64,000 bases of DNA from Arthrobacter sp. SLBN-100 (GTDB taxonomy: Bacteria > Actinomycetota > Actinomycetes > Actinomycetales > Micrococcaceae). Where the stretch lies: assembly GCF_006715305.1 (NCBI RefSeq), contig NZ_VFMY01000001.1, positions 1,364,001 to 1,428,000 of the forward strand, given 5' to 3'. Under the pieces are notes generated by a model, which saw only the letters and a list, made by a program, of their open reading frames with translations, was not told the origin of the DNA and ran no database searches. Below, piece after piece: positions 52,225 through 61,725 of this stretch. The translations under genes and the position numbers were made by a program. Numbering within the stretch: the stretch's first letter is position 1; each line of letters starts with the position of its first letter.

Positions 52225-52319
52225 CGCTGGAGAACAGCGATGAAGCGATACTGCCGAACATAGTTCGGGTAGACAGCTCAGTGGCAGTTCTCTTGTTCAG
52301 CGAGGGGGCTGGAAACAGC
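52225..52319 (+). ncRNA. candidate structured leader or small RNA
   Basis: Three hairpins in under 100 bases: CGCTG-N5-CAGCG, CCGAAC-ATA-GTTCGG and GCTG-GAAA-CAGC with a GNRA tetraloop. A competing ACTGCC/GGCAGT helix would disrupt the second hairpin, a switch-like arrangement. It does not match a riboswitch class I know. Strand is assumed from the downstream operon. Confidence 0.35.
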
Positions 52320-52450
52320 AAAGTGAGATAATAAAGTTTTGCGGTCACCCCTGCCCCGGCCTTGCTTGACCAGCACCGGACAGGTGCCAGGCGCCACCAG
52401 CGCAGCCTTGCGGCCCGGTTGACTTATGACTCAATGAAAGTGACAACCTG

Positions 52451-53386
52451 ATGAAAATCAAAGCGATGAAGTGGCTGACTACCGCTCCCGTGGCAATCGC
52501 CCTGGCGGTTTCCCTTGCAGCGTGCGGCTCAGGATCTCCCGAGCCGAGTGGAACGCCCACCGACGCCCTGGCCGGCAGCGACCAGCAGACGCTGGACAAG
52601 TACACCACTGCCGACGTCACCCCGATCGACAAGATCGACAAGACCAAGCTCGGGCTGAACACTGAAGGCAAGCTCGAGGTGGGCACCCTCTCGGACGCCC
52701 CCCCGAACATCTTCATTGACCCCTCGGGCAAGTTCACCGGCTACGACAACGAACTGCTGCGCGCCATCGCCGGCAAGCTCGGCCTTGAGGTCGAATTCGT
52801 TGCCACGGACTTCTCCGCGCTGCTCTCCCAGGTCCAGACCAAGCAGTTCGACGTCGGGTCCTCCTCCATCTCCACCACGGACGCCCGCCGCCAGAACGTC
52901 GGATTCACCAACGGCTACGACTTCGGCTTTATGGCCGTTGTCGCCAAGACCGACAGCGGCATTAAGGGCTTTGACGACCTGAAGGGCGATCTCCGCATCG
53001 GCGTGGTCCAGGGCACAGTCCAGGATGACTACGTCACCAACACCCTCAAGCTTGAGCCCATCCGCTTCCCGGACTACGCCACCGTCTACGCCAACGTGCG
53101 CAACGGCCAGGTTGACGCCTGGGTGGCCCCCTCGCAGCAGGCAACCGGCCAGGTCAAGGAAGGTGACGGCACCGCCATCGTCGAATCCGTCGTCAACACG
53201 CAGAACTTCACCGCCTACGCCGTGGCCAAGGACAACCAGCCGCTGATCGACGCGCTGAACTCCGGGCTGGACGCCGTGATCGCAGACGGAACCTGGACCA
53301 AGCTGACCAAGGAATGGTACCCGGACCGCGAGATGCCGACCGACTGGAAGCCGGGCAGCAAGGCCGCCACGGTTCCCCAGAGCTGA
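52451..53386 (+). CDS. polar amino-acid ABC transporter substrate-binding lipoprotein
   Basis: A 311-residue family-3 solute-binding protein. The lipoprotein signal ends SLAACGSG near residue 25, so it is membrane-anchored outside. Ligand-domain features: LEVGTLSDAPPNIFID, GKFTGYDNELLRAIAGKLGL, TDFSALLSQVQTKQFDVGSS and LRIGVVQGTVQDDYV. These are typical of amino-acid (Glu, Gln, Arg or similar) binding proteins; specificity cannot be read from sequence alone. The end (KPGSKAATVPQS) is a flexible tail. The permease gene begins 16 bases later. It is the first gene of a three-gene operon. Confidence 0.93.
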   Translation: MKIKAMKWLTTAPVAIALAVSLAACGSGSPEPSGTPTDALAGSDQQTLDKYTTADVTPIDKIDKTKLGLNTEGKLEVGTLSDAPPNIFIDPSGKFTGYDNELLRAIAGKLGLEVEFVATDFSALLSQVQTKQFDVGSSSISTTDARRQNVGFTNGYDFGFMAVVAKTDSGIKGFDDLKGDLRIGVVQGTVQDDYVTNTLKLEPIRFPDYATVYANVRNGQVDAWVAPSQQATGQVKEGDGTAIVESVVNTQNFTAYAVAKDNQPLIDALNSGLDAVIADGTWTKLTKEWYPDREMPTDWKPGSKAATVPQS

Positions 53387-53402
53387 TTGAGCCGGGACGT
53401 TC

Positions 53403-54167
53403 ATGGATCTCTTGGACCAGTTGGCTGATACCTTCTTCAACTGGGAGGAAATGGCCAAAGTCATTCCCGCCCTGCTTATGGTGGGCTTGCCCAACACCCT
53501 GATATTGGCCGTTGCCTCGGGCATCCTCGGCTCCCTCCTGGGACTGGGGCTGGCAATGATGGGGATCTCGCGCAACGCGGGCGCCCGTTGGGTGGCGCGC
53601 ATCTACACCGATATTTTCCGCGGCCTCCCGGCCATCCTGGTGATCCTGGTCATCGGCATCGGGCTCAGCCCCATCGCCCGGGAAATCACCGGATCCAGGA
53701 ACCCGTACCCGCTCGGCATCCTGGCCCTGACGCTGATTGCGGCTGCCTACATCGGTGAGATCTTCCGCTCCGGCATCCAGAGCGTGGAGAAGGGGCAGCT
53801 GGAGGCATCGCGGGCGCTGGGATTCAGCTACGGCAGTTCAATGCGCCTCGTTGTGGTGCCGCAGGGCATCCGGCGGGTCCTTCCCGCACTGGTGAACCAG
53901 TTCATCTCGCTGTTAAAGGATTCCTCGCTGGTGTTTATGCTCGGCCTCGCTGCCTCCGACCGGGAAATCTTCCGGATCGGCAACGATGCCATGGCCAATA
54001 CGGGAAACCTCTCACCACTGGTGGCCGCCGGAGTGCTCTACCTGATCCTGACCGTCCCGCTCACCCACTTCGTGAACTTCATCGACCACCGGCTGCGTAC
54101 CGGCAAGCCGGAAAAGAAGGAACCGGACGAGCTTGCAGCTCCTATCGGCAAGGGGGCACAGGCATGA
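53403..54167 (+). CDS. polar amino-acid ABC transporter permease
   Basis: A 254-residue membrane protein with about five helices of the HisM/GlnP family. [28 protein letters not shown] is typical of the first helix pair. The EAA loop ([29 protein letters not shown]) mediates docking of the ATPase. The late helix [23 protein letters not shown] is followed by a charged C-terminus. A single permease gene implies a homodimer. It overlaps the ATPase gene by 4 bases. Confidence 0.93.
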   Translation: MDLLDQLADTFFNWEEMAKVIPALLMVGLPNTLILAVASGILGSLLGLGLAMMGISRNAGARWVARIYTDIFRGLPAILVILVIGIGLSPIAREITGSRNPYPLGILALTLIAAAYIGEIFRSGIQSVEKGQLEASRALGFSYGSSMRLVVVPQGIRRVLPALVNQFISLLKDSSLVFMLGLAASDREIFRIGNDAMANTGNLSPLVAAGVLYLILTVPLTHFVNFIDHRLRTGKPEKKEPDELAAPIGKGAQA

Positions 54168-54901
54168 CGGAATTCGCTTCCGGAACCCTGACCGGCAAGA
54201 ACCTGCACCTCTCGTTCGGCCACAACCATGTTCTCCGCGGCATAGACCTGCACGTGGAGAAGGGCACCACAGCCTCTGTGATCGGCCCGTCCGGCTCCGG
54301 TAAGTCAACGCTCCTTCGGGTGATGAACCGGCTGATCGAGCCGGACCAGGGCGACATCCTCCTCGATGGCCGCTCTGTCCTGAAGGACAACCCGGACGAG
54401 CTCAGGCAGCGCATCGGGATGGTGTTCCAGCAGTTCAACCTGTTCCCGCACAAAACGGTGGTGGACAACGTGTCCCTGGCACTGCAGAAACTGCGCAAAC
54501 TGCCCAGGGACCAGGCCCGTGCCGAGGCCCTGGAGCAGCTGGACCTCGTGGGCCTGAAGCACAAGGCGGACGCCCGTCCGGCCAACCTCTCCGGCGGCCA
54601 GCAGCAGCGTGTTGCCATCGCCCGTGCACTGGCCATGAAGCCCGAAGTGATGTTCTTTGACGAGGCCACGTCTGCCTTGGACCCGGAGCTGGTCAAGGGC
54701 GTCCTGGCGCTGATGACGGACCTTGCAAAGGGCGGCATGACCATGGTGGTGGTGACCCACGAAATGGGCTTCTCCCGCAACGTCTCGGACACCGTGACGT
54801 TTATGGACGCCGGCGTGGTGGTGGAATCGGGACCGCCCGAGAAGATCTTCAGCGCCCCGGAAACGGAGCGCCTCAAGGGCTTCCTCTCGGACGTCCTCTA
54901 A
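54164..54901 (+). CDS. polar amino-acid ABC transporter ATP-binding protein
   Basis: A 245-residue ATPase of the GlnQ/HisP type. Walker [13 protein letters not shown] is near residue 43, signature [15 protein letters not shown] near 145, and Walker [13 protein letters not shown] near 168. The D-loop and switch His (VVVTHEMGF) follow. The Q-loop is in [15 protein letters not shown]. The module is complete and standard length. It starts ATG 54164, inside the permease stop, and ends the operon. A 20-bp-stem terminator follows 12 bases after the stop. Confidence 0.94.
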   Translation: MTEFASGTLTGKNLHLSFGHNHVLRGIDLHVEKGTTASVIGPSGSGKSTLLRVMNRLIEPDQGDILLDGRSVLKDNPDELRQRIGMVFQQFNLFPHKTVVDNVSLALQKLRKLPRDQARAEALEQLDLVGLKHKADARPANLSGGQQQRVAIARALAMKPEVMFFDEATSALDPELVKGVLALMTDLAKGGMTMVVVTHEMGFSRNVSDTVTFMDAGVVVESGPPEKIFSAPETERLKGFLSDVL

Positions 54902-54913
54902 GTCCTTAAACAC

Positions 54914-54959
54914 AAAAGGAAATCCCCGGCTGCAGCCCGCAGCCGGGGATTTCCTTTTT
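54914..54959. terminator. bidirectional terminator after the amino-acid ABC operon
   Basis: A 20-base-pair perfect stem (54914-54933 with 54939-54958) around a five-base loop; TTTTT follows on the plus strand and the AAAA side gives T on the minus strand. It separates the ABC operon from hemL, which converges on it. Confidence 0.93.
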
Positions 54960-55001
54960 GTCGCGGAGATGAACAGCCGACGGCGGGACTGGCCGCGGTC
55001 T

Positions 55002-56333
55002 CTAGCCTTGAGCGGCTGCTGCCGCCTTGGCTGCCGCCGGAAGGGCGTCGAAGATACGGTTCATGGCGGCGTCGTCGTGCGCGGCGGACAGGAACCAAGC
55101 CTCGAAGACCGACGGCGGCAGGTAGACGCCGGATTCCAGCATGGAGTGGAAGAACGGTGCGTAGCGGAAGGCTTCCTGGCCCTGCGCGTCAGCGTAGTTG
55201 TGGACACCGTGTGCCGAGGTTCCGAAGGCCACCGAGAACAGGTTCCCGGCGAACTGGATGGAGTGGTCCACGCCGGACGCGTCCAGGGCGGTGGACACTG
55301 CAGAGGAGAGCTCCAGCGAGCGGACGTCGATGAACGAGTACACGTCCCGGGTGGCATGGGTCAGGGTCGCCACGCCGGCAGCCATCGCCACGGGGTTCCC
55401 GGACAGTGTGCCGGCCTGGTACACGGGACCGGTGGGGGCGAGGTAATCCATAACGTCGGCACGTCCGCCGAGGGCCGCCGTCGGCATTCCTCCGCCGATG
55501 ACCTTGCCGAAGGTGAGCAGATCCGGTGTCCACGGCTCTGCGGCGTCCGGCGCACCGCCGGTGAGGCCCCAGTAACCGGAGTAGCCCGTGCGGAAGCCGG
55601 TGAGGACCTCGTCCACGATGAGCAGCGCGCCGTGCTCGCGGGTGATCCGGGACAGGCCCAGGTTGAAGCCTTCCTCCGGAGTCACCACGCCCATGTTGGC
55701 CGGGGCGGCCTCCGTGATGACCGCCGCGATATTCTGCCCGTGGGTGGCGAAGGCTTCCTTGACGGCCGCCAGGTCGTTGTACGGAAGCACCAGGGTTTCG
55801 GCCGTGGTGGCCTCGGTGACGCCTGCGGAGCCGGGAAGGGCGAGCGTCGCCACGCCCGATCCTGCAGACGCCAAAAGGCTGTCCAAGTGCCCGTGGTAGC
55901 AGCCGGCGAACTTGATGATGAGGTTGCGGCCGGTGAAACCGCGGGCCAGCCGGACAGCGGTCATGGTGGCTTCGGTGCCCGTGGAGACCATGCGGAGGCG
56001 TTCGACGGCCGGCACGCGTTCCTTGACGATTTCCGCCAGGTTGGCTTCGTCCGGGGTGGATGCCCCAAAGGAGAGGCCCCTGTCCACGGCGGCGTGAACG
56101 GCCTCCAGCACAGCGGGGTGCGCGTGGCCGAGCAACGCCGGACCCCAGGAGCAGACCAGGTCCACGTATTCCTTGCCGTCGGCGTCCGTCAGGTACGGGC
56201 CCTTGGCGGAAACCATAAAGCGCGGCGTTCCGCCCACGGACCCGAAGGCCCGGACCGGGGAGTTGACCCCGCCCGGCATCAGCTGGCGGGCGCGGTCGAA
56301 GAGTGCCTCATTGCGAGGATTGCTGGAAGTCAT
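55002..56333 (-). CDS. hemL: glutamate-1-semialdehyde 2,1-aminomutase HemL
   Basis: A 443-residue PLP-dependent aminotransferase-fold enzyme making 5-aminolevulinate, the first committed haem precursor (C5 route). The N-terminus has [21 protein letters not shown], then [17 protein letters not shown]. The PLP-binding region shows [16 protein letters not shown] and the Lys in [18 protein letters not shown]. The start ATG 56333 replaces a frame start 11 codons upstream. It is the last gene of the haem cluster on the minus strand, 13 bases after the luciferase-like gene. HemA (glutamyl-tRNA reductase), its partner, is not in the window. Confidence 0.95.
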   Translation of the reverse strand: MTSSNPRNEALFDRARQLMPGGVNSPVRAFGSVGGTPRFMVSAKGPYLTDADGKEYVDLVCSWGPALLGHAHPAVLEAVHAAVDRGLSFGASTPDEANLAEIVKERVPAVERLRMVSTGTEATMTAVRLARGFTGRNLIIKFAGCYHGHLDSLLASAGSGVATLALPGSAGVTEATTAETLVLPYNDLAAVKEAFATHGQNIAAVITEAAPANMGVVTPEEGFNLGLSRITREHGALLIVDEVLTGFRTGYSGYWGLTGGAPDAAEPWTPDLLTFGKVIGGGMPTAALGGRADVMDYLAPTGPVYQAGTLSGNPVAMAAGVATLTHATRDVYSFIDVRSLELSSAVSTALDASGVDHSIQFAGNLFSVAFGTSAHGVHNYADAQGQEAFRYAPFFHSMLESGVYLPPSVFEAWFLSAAHDDAAMNRIFDALPAAAKAAAAAQG

Positions 56334-56346
56334 GGTTCCTATTCTC

Positions 56347-57438
56347 TCAGTTGGCCGGCCGGTCATTTGCGGCCAGCAGTTCCGCCACCCGGGGCGCCAC
56401 CGCAGTACCCAGCAGCTCGATGGAGCGCATCATGGCCGAGTGCGGCAGCGGGCCATTGCTGTACTTGAAGTCGAAGCGGTCCACGCCGAGGTTCTGCTTA
56501 AGCTGGACGATTTTTTGCGCCACCGTTTCCGGCGAGCCGACATAAAGGGCACCCTCCGGGGCGCACAGCGCGTCAAATTCGCCCCGTCCGGCAGGTCCCC
56601 AGCCGCGCTCGGCTCCCAGCTTGTTCCGCAGCTTCAGCCAGTGCGGGAAGAGTTCCTCCCGGGCCTGCTCGTCGGTATCAGCCACGTGGCCCGGTGAATG
56701 CGTGGCCACCTGCTGCATGGGGTGGCCGTACTTGCCCATGGCTTCCCGGTACAGGTCCAGCAGCGGGCGGAAGCTGCGGGGCTGCCCGCCGATGATCGCG
56801 AAAATAACCGGATAACCGTACTGCGCGCAGCGGAGCACTGATTCAGGGGTTCCGCCCACGCCGATCCAGGTGGGCAGCAGGTGGCGTTCCAGGGGCGGGT
56901 ACACGCTCAGGCCGGCGAGGGCGGGCCGGGTCCGGCCTTCCCAATGCACGGGCTTCTGTGCCCGCACCTTGTCGAACAGCTCGAGCTTCTCTTCGAACAG
57001 GACCTCGTAGTCGGCAAGGTCAAGCCCGAACAGCGGGAAGGATTCGATGAAGGAGCCGCGCCCCAGCATCACCTCGGCCCGTCCGTTGGAGAGGGCGTCC
57101 ACCGTGGAGAAGCGCTGGAACACCCGGATGGGATCGTCAGAGCTCAGCACGGTGACGGCGGACCCAAGGCGGATCCTGGTGGTGCGGGCCGCGGCCGCGG
57201 CCAGGAAAACCTCCGGCGCAGATACCGCGTAGTCCTTGCGGTGGTGCTCCCCCACACCAAAGGCGTGAAGTCCGACGGCGTCCGCCAGTTCCGCCTGCTC
57301 CAGCAACTGGCGCAGCACCCGTGCATGCGGCTGCGGGCTGCCGTCCGGGTTCTCGCCAACGTCGCCGAAAGTGTTCAAACCCAGCAGGATCCGTTGCGGC
57401 CCCACCGGCGCAGTGGGATTCGGCGGCACCTCAGTCAT
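56347..57438 (-). CDS. LLM-class flavin-dependent oxidoreductase (luciferase-like)
   Basis: A 363-residue protein with the luciferase-like monooxygenase barrel: [17 protein letters not shown] at the start, then [23 protein letters not shown] and [44 protein letters not shown] segments typical of the family. These enzymes use reduced flavin (FMNH2 or F420) to oxidise diverse substrates. Its substrate is unknown. It shares base 57438 with the hemB stop and lies 13 bases before hemL, so it is an integral member of the haem operon. That suggests a role connected with tetrapyrrole or redox metabolism, or simple hitch-hiking. Confidence 0.88.
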   Translation of the reverse strand: MTEVPPNPTAPVGPQRILLGLNTFGDVGENPDGSPQPHARVLRQLLEQAELADAVGLHAFGVGEHHRKDYAVSAPEVFLAAAAARTTRIRLGSAVTVLSSDDPIRVFQRFSTVDALSNGRAEVMLGRGSFIESFPLFGLDLADYEVLFEEKLELFDKVRAQKPVHWEGRTRPALAGLSVYPPLERHLLPTWIGVGGTPESVLRCAQYGYPVIFAIIGGQPRSFRPLLDLYREAMGKYGHPMQQVATHSPGHVADTDEQAREELFPHWLKLRNKLGAERGWGPAGRGEFDALCAPEGALYVGSPETVAQKIVQLKQNLGVDRFDFKYSNGPLPHSAMMRSIELLGTAVAPRVAELLAANDRPAN

Positions 57439-58418
57439 CAGGACTCCTTCAGCCAGCGGGCCAGCTCGGCGGCCCAGTAGGTCAGGACCATATGCGCCCC
57501 GGCACGGCGGATGCCCAGCACTGATTCCGTGATGGCGGCGCGGCGGTCAATCCAGCCATTGGCGGCGGCGGCCTCGATCATCGCGTACTCCCCCGATATC
57601 TGATAGGCGGCCACCGGGACCGGGCTCATGGCGGCCACATCCGCGACGATGTCCAGGTAGCTCATGGCGGGCTTCACCATCACCACGTCCGCTCCCTCGG
57701 CAAGGTCCAGCTCCACCTCCCGGAGGGCTTCCGTCCGGTTGCCGGCGTCCATCTGGTATGTCCGCCGGTCGCCCTTGAGCTGCGAGTCCACGGCTTCACG
57801 GAACGGACCGTAGAAGGCCGACGCGTACTTCGCGGCGTAGGCAACCACCGAGGTGTTGGTGTGCCCCGCCTGGTCCAGGGCTGCCCGAATGGCCGCGACC
57901 TGGCCGTCCATCATTCCGGAGGGGCCCAGCATGTGGGCACCGGCGTCGGCCTGTGCCACCGCCATCCGTGCATAGATCTCCACAGTGCGGTCGTTGTCCA
58001 CGTAGCCGTCGGCGTCCAGCACCCCGCAGTGCCCGTGGTCCGTGAACTCATCCAGGCACACGTCGCTCATGATGACCAGGTCATCGCCAACCTCTGCCCG
58101 GACATCCCGGATGGCTTTATTCAGGACTCCCTCGGGGTCAAGGGAGGCCGTCCCCTCCGCGTCCCGGACCTGGGGGATGCCGAACAGCATGATGCCGCCG
58201 AGGCCCAGCTCAACCGCTTCCGCCGCGGCCCGTTTCAGAGTGTCAGGGGTGTGCTGGACAACGCCGGGCATCGATGTGATCGGGTTGGGCTCAGCCAAAC
58301 CTTCCCGGATGAAGGCGGGAAGGATCAGCTCGGCCGGTGCCAGCCGGGTTTCAGCGGTCAGCCGTCGCATGGCAGCAGTGGTGCGCAGGCGGCGGGGGCG
58401 TTGGCTCGGAAATGTCAT
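57438..58418 (-). CDS. hemB: delta-aminolevulinic acid dehydratase HemB (porphobilinogen synthase)
   Basis: A 326-residue enzyme condensing two aminolevulinates into porphobilinogen. The metal-site segment reads [16 protein letters not shown]; Zn-type enzymes have three Cys here, but the second is Asp, so metal use may be Mg/K or mixed. Active-site lysines lie in [16 protein letters not shown] and [13 protein letters not shown]. The substrate loop [17 protein letters not shown] is intact. It starts at ATG 58418 and its stop overlaps the luciferase-like start by one base. HemD lies upstream after an 83-base gap. Confidence 0.95.
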   Translation of the reverse strand: MTFPSQRPRRLRTTAAMRRLTAETRLAPAELILPAFIREGLAEPNPITSMPGVVQHTPDTLKRAAAEAVELGLGGIMLFGIPQVRDAEGTASLDPEGVLNKAIRDVRAEVGDDLVIMSDVCLDEFTDHGHCGVLDADGYVDNDRTVEIYARMAVAQADAGAHMLGPSGMMDGQVAAIRAALDQAGHTNTSVVAYAAKYASAFYGPFREAVDSQLKGDRRTYQMDAGNRTEALREVELDLAEGADVVMVKPAMSYLDIVADVAAMSPVPVAAYQISGEYAMIEAAAANGWIDRRAAITESVLGIRRAGAHMVLTYWAAELARWLKES

Positions 58419-58501
58419 GTTCGACGTCCTTCACGTTGTCTCTGGAATGGGTTCGTACCCGCTGGCGCCCGCCCGCAATCCGATGGCGGCGCCACAGCAC
58501 G

Positions 58502-59383
58502 TCACCCTGGGGCGAGGGCCGCTTCGACGGCGGCTACCAGCCCTTGGGGCGTTGGCTCTGCGGCGATTGCTGCAACGGCGAGGCCCAGGGCTGCGGCCTG
58601 TTCCGCCGTCGACCGCCCAATCGCCACCAGCCGGCAGCCGTGCAGCGGCGAGAGCGCATCGATCCGCCTCACAGCACTGGGCGAAGCGGCCACCACCACG
58701 TGGATCAGTCCGGCGGCGATTTCCGCGGCGGCTGCTTCCGGCGCCAGCAGGGAGTACGACGGCGCGTGGCCGGGTCCCCCGTCCGCCGCCGGGATGGCAA
58801 GCCTGCGCTCCGGTGCCGCCGGGTAGTCCACGGTCCGGTACGCGGTGACCGCTGTGACGAGGCAACCTGCCGCCGTCAGCCCTTCAGCGAGGCGCGGCGG
58901 CGCAATGTCTGCCTGCAGCAGCAGGACTTTCCCGGCGCCGGCGGGCCACACCTCAAGGAGGCCCGCGGCTGACTGTTCGGCCTTGGGCGTCACGGCCACC
59001 GGCAGGCTAGCGGTTTCCAGGAGCTTCCGGGAGGCTGGCCCGACAGCCGCGATCCGCGTGCGGGCGGGGATCCACTGCCGCAGGTTGAGGCCGCGATCGG
59101 TTGCCTTGGCGAGGAGCACATGGACTGTGGTGGCGCTGGTGATGACCAGCCAGTCGTAGGCCCCGGCGCCGAGCGCGTCGCAGGCCACGTCCAGTGAGTG
59201 CTCGTCGGCGGCGCGTTCGAAGTCGATCAGCGGCAGGAGCAGGGCCTGCGCCCCCGCTTCCGTAAGGGCGCCCACGAGAGGCAGCGAACGTTCCGGGCTC
59301 CGGGTAATCAGGACCCGGACCCCATCCAATGGCCCGGTGCCACGCTCATTGCCGCTGGCGGCAGCGCTTGCCGGCATGCTCAA
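58502..59383 (-). CDS. hemD: uroporphyrinogen-III synthase HemD
   Basis: A 293-residue enzyme that closes and inverts hydroxymethylbilane to uroporphyrinogen III. The family is poorly conserved in sequence but recognisable by layout: VLITRSPERSLPLVGALTEAGAQALLLPLIDFE, then YDWLVITSATTVHVLLAKA, and the second domain with VVAASPSAVRRIDALSPLHGCRLVAIGRSTAEQAAALG. It has a short hydrophilic N-terminal extension. It lies 54 bases downstream of hemC, the enzyme that makes its substrate. No other domain (such as a fused HemX) is present. Confidence 0.9.
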   Translation of the reverse strand: MSMPASAAASGNERGTGPLDGVRVLITRSPERSLPLVGALTEAGAQALLLPLIDFERAADEHSLDVACDALGAGAYDWLVITSATTVHVLLAKATDRGLNLRQWIPARTRIAAVGPASRKLLETASLPVAVTPKAEQSAAGLLEVWPAGAGKVLLLQADIAPPRLAEGLTAAGCLVTAVTAYRTVDYPAAPERRLAIPAADGGPGHAPSYSLLAPEAAAAEIAAGLIHVVVAASPSAVRRIDALSPLHGCRLVAIGRSTAEQAAALGLAVAAIAAEPTPQGLVAAVEAALAPG

Positions 59384-59437
59384 CCATCCCCTGGGAGGGG
59401 ATTCAGGACAGGGCGGGAAAGCAGTCCCATGGCCGGA

Positions 59438-60436
59438 TCAGGAAGCCTGCAGGTCTGCGATGTCGGCGGCACCTGCGGCCAGGAGGACCTCGGCAAGTTC
59501 GATGCCCAACAGGGTGGCGCCCACTTCCGTCAAGCCGTCGGTTGCCCGCTTGTCCCTGACCGAAGCGGTGCCGTCCACAGCGCACACCACGGCTTCGAGG
59601 TGGAGCATGCTGCCCTTGCGGTAGGCGTACGCGCCCACCGGCGCGGCGCAGCCGGCCTCGAGGCGGGCCAGCAGGGCCCGCTCGGCGGTAACAGCGAGCC
59701 GGGTGTCCGGATCGTCCAGCGCGGTGAGTGCCTGGGCCAGGACTTTCCTGGAGCCTTCTGTTGTGCCCGGCCGCGGCGGAGCATCCGCGGTGCGGCACTC
59801 AATGGCGAGCGAGCCCTGGCCGGCGGCGGGAAGCATCACGTCCGTTTCGAGGAACTCGCTGACGGCGTCCAGCCGCCCGATGCGTTCCAGTCCGGCCGCT
59901 GCCAGGACCACGGCATCGAGGTCGCATGACTTCCCGGCAACAACCTCGTGCGTGGCGTTGCCCGGCAGTCCCGGTACCCTGCCCAGCCTGGTGTCCACGT
60001 TCCCGCGGATGTCCACGATCTCCAGGTCCGGCCTTGCGGTGCGGAGCTGGGCGGCGCGGCGTGGGGAACCGGTCCCTACCGTGGCGCCGGACGGGAGGTC
60101 GGCGAGCTTCAGCCCGTCGCGGGCGCACAGTACATCGCGGACGTCCACCCGCCTCGGGGTGGCAGCCAGGCTGAGCCCTACTGCGGCGCCGGTGGGCAGG
60201 TCCTTGAGCGAGTGGACTGCGACGTCACACTCGCTGCGCAGCAGCGCATCGCGCAGGGCGGCGACGAAGACGCCCGTGCCGCCCATCTGCGACAAGGAAC
60301 CGGTAAGGACGTCGCCGTCGGTCCTGATGTGCACGAGCTCCACGGGGAAGCCTCCGACGGCGGCGAGCTGGTCCGCCGTCTGCTGTGTCTGGGTGAGCGC
60401 GAGCTTGCTGGCGCGGGTTCCGATGCGGACCGTCAC
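59438..60436 (-). CDS. hemC: hydroxymethylbilane synthase HemC (porphobilinogen deaminase)
   Basis: A 332-residue enzyme polymerising four porphobilinogens. The N-terminus VRIGTRASKLALTQTQQTADQL is diagnostic. Catalytic-site features include VHSLKDLPTG (Asp in KDLP) and GTGSPRRAAQLRTARPDLEIVDIRGNVDTRL. The cofactor-binding Cys is in RLEAGCAAPVGAYA. It is longer than E. coli HemC (about 313). It overlaps the hemH stop by 4 bases (60433-60436), so it is co-translated with ferrochelatase. HemD follows after a 54-base gap. Confidence 0.96.
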   Translation of the reverse strand: MTVRIGTRASKLALTQTQQTADQLAAVGGFPVELVHIRTDGDVLTGSLSQMGGTGVFVAALRDALLRSECDVAVHSLKDLPTGAAVGLSLAATPRRVDVRDVLCARDGLKLADLPSGATVGTGSPRRAAQLRTARPDLEIVDIRGNVDTRLGRVPGLPGNATHEVVAGKSCDLDAVVLAAAGLERIGRLDAVSEFLETDVMLPAAGQGSLAIECRTADAPPRPGTTEGSRKVLAQALTALDDPDTRLAVTAERALLARLEAGCAAPVGAYAYRKGSMLHLEAVVCAVDGTASVRDKRATDGLTEVGATLLGIELAEVLLAAGAADIADLQAS

Positions 60437-61725
60437 TGCTGCGCCGCTCCCCCGGCAGTATTGGAAGCGGCAGCGCCGGACCGGCCGGCAGCTGCTTCGC
60501 CCGGGTAGGGATCGTGGCCCGTGCCCACCGTGGTGTCCGCCCCGGCAATCGTGGGCTTTTCACCGCGGAAGTTCGCGCAGCACCCCGGCCGGCAAACGTC
60601 GTACCAGGGACCCAGGGCGGTCACGGCGGGACGGTCGCTGATGTTGTTGGCCACGGTCCGCTCGGAAATCAGGTCCACGAGGCCGTTGACGAACTTTCGG
60701 TGCGTGCCGGGGGTGGGCACCCGGGTGGCGGCAAGTCCGAGGTTGGCGCAGGTTTCCAGGGCTTCAGTGTCCAGGTCCCAGACCACTTCCATGTGGTCGC
60801 TGACGAACCCGAGCGGCACAATAACAATGCCCTTCACGCCCTGGCCGGCCAGTTCCTCGATGGCGTCGTTGATGTCCGGCTCCAGCCACGGCACGTGCGG
60901 GGCACCGGAGCGGGACTGGTAGACCAAAGACCAGGGAGCGGTAAGGCCGGATTCCTCCTCGACGCGCTGCATCACGGCGGCAGCGGTGGCGAGGTGCTGG
61001 GCCACGTATGCGGAACCCTCTTCGAACTCGCGGGGTTCGCCCTCTGAGCGGCCTGCCGCTTCGGCGTCCCGGGTGGGGATCGAGTGCGTGGCGAACAGGA
61101 TCTGGACCGGCGCGTCCGGGGCGCCGGCGGCGGAGAGCTGCTCGCGGACGGTGGCCAGGCCGGCGGCGGTGCCTTCGATAAAGGGTTCCACGAAGCCGGG
61201 GTGGTCGAAGTACTGGCGCACCTTGTCCACCTCAAGCCGGCCGTCCAAACCGGTCTCCGTCAGGGCCATGCCGATGTCCTCGCGGTACTGGCGGCAGCTG
61301 GAGTAACAGGAGTAGGCACTGGTGGTAACCATCAGGAGGCGGCGGTGCCCGGCGTCGTAAGCGTCTTGCAGGGTCTGCGGGATGTACGGCGCCCAGTTAC
61401 GGTTGCCCCACAGCACGGGAAGGTCGATGCCCCGGGCGGACAACCCGGCCTCGAGGGCTGCCTTGAGCTCACGGTTCTGCTGGTTGATGGGGCTGATGCC
61501 GCCGTTGGCCCGGTAGTGGTGTGACACTTCCTCGAGCCGCTCGTCCGGGATGCCGCGGCCGCGGGTGACGTTGCGGAGGAACGGGATGACGTCCTCCTGG
61601 CCCTCGGGCCCGCCGAAGGAGGCCAGCAGCACGGCGTCGTAGTTCTTCGGCGCCATCCGCCCCGCCTCGGTGACGGGGTTAACGGCGGTCACGTCGGCCG
61701 GGTCCCGGGCTTCAAACGGGCTCAT
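60433..61725 (-). CDS. hemH: ferrochelatase HemH/CpfC (coproporphyrin III ferrochelatase)
   Basis: A 430-residue enzyme inserting iron into coproporphyrin III, judged by the actinobacterial context and HemQ next door. Features: DAVLLASFGGPEGQEDVIPFLRNV, then VLWGNRNWAPYIPQTLQDA and ILFATHSIPTRDAEA containing the active-site His. The segment YSSCRQYREDIGMA and the C-terminal WYDVCRPGCCANFRG hold four cysteines, consistent with the [2Fe-2S] cluster of actinobacterial ferrochelatases. The last ~45 residues are Gly/Ala/Thr-rich and likely disordered. ATG 61725 (MSPFEARD) overlaps the hemQ stop by 4 bases; the frame's earlier ATG lies in hemQ. Confidence 0.95.
   Translation of the reverse strand: MSPFEARDPADVTAVNPVTEAGRMAPKNYDAVLLASFGGPEGQEDVIPFLRNVTRGRGIPDERLEEVSHHYRANGGISPINQQNRELKAALEAGLSARGIDLPVLWGNRNWAPYIPQTLQDAYDAGHRRLLMVTTSAYSCYSSCRQYREDIGMALTETGLDGRLEVDKVRQYFDHPGFVEPFIEGTAAGLATVREQLSAAGAPDAPVQILFATHSIPTRDAEAAGRSEGEPREFEEGSAYVAQHLATAAAVMQRVEEESGLTAPWSLVYQSRSGAPHVPWLEPDINDAIEELAGQGVKGIVIVPLGFVSDHMEVVWDLDTEALETCANLGLAATRVPTPGTHRKFVNGLVDLISERTVANNISDRPAVTALGPWYDVCRPGCCANFRGEKPTIAGADTTVGTGHDPYPGEAAAGRSGAAASNTAGGAAQQ

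Larger units (their letters stand above)
52129..52450. other. 322-base gap: palindrome plus several hairpins
   Basis: No gene is supported. Contents: a 15-base palindrome at 52166-52180; hairpins CGCTG/CAGCG (52225-52239), CCGAAC/GTTCGG (52254-52268) and GCTG-GAAA-CAGC (52308-52319). ACTGCC (52250-52255) can alternatively pair with GGCAGT (52283-52288). A conserved leader RNA or a small RNA is possible. The amino-acid ABC operon follows. Confidence 0.5.

Noticed and set aside
52129..52450. Known riboswitch before the amino-acid ABC operon
   Set aside because: The hairpins do not match the core sequences of the riboswitch classes I can recall (cobalamin, SAM, TPP, glycine, ydaO), so only a generic structured-RNA candidate is listed.
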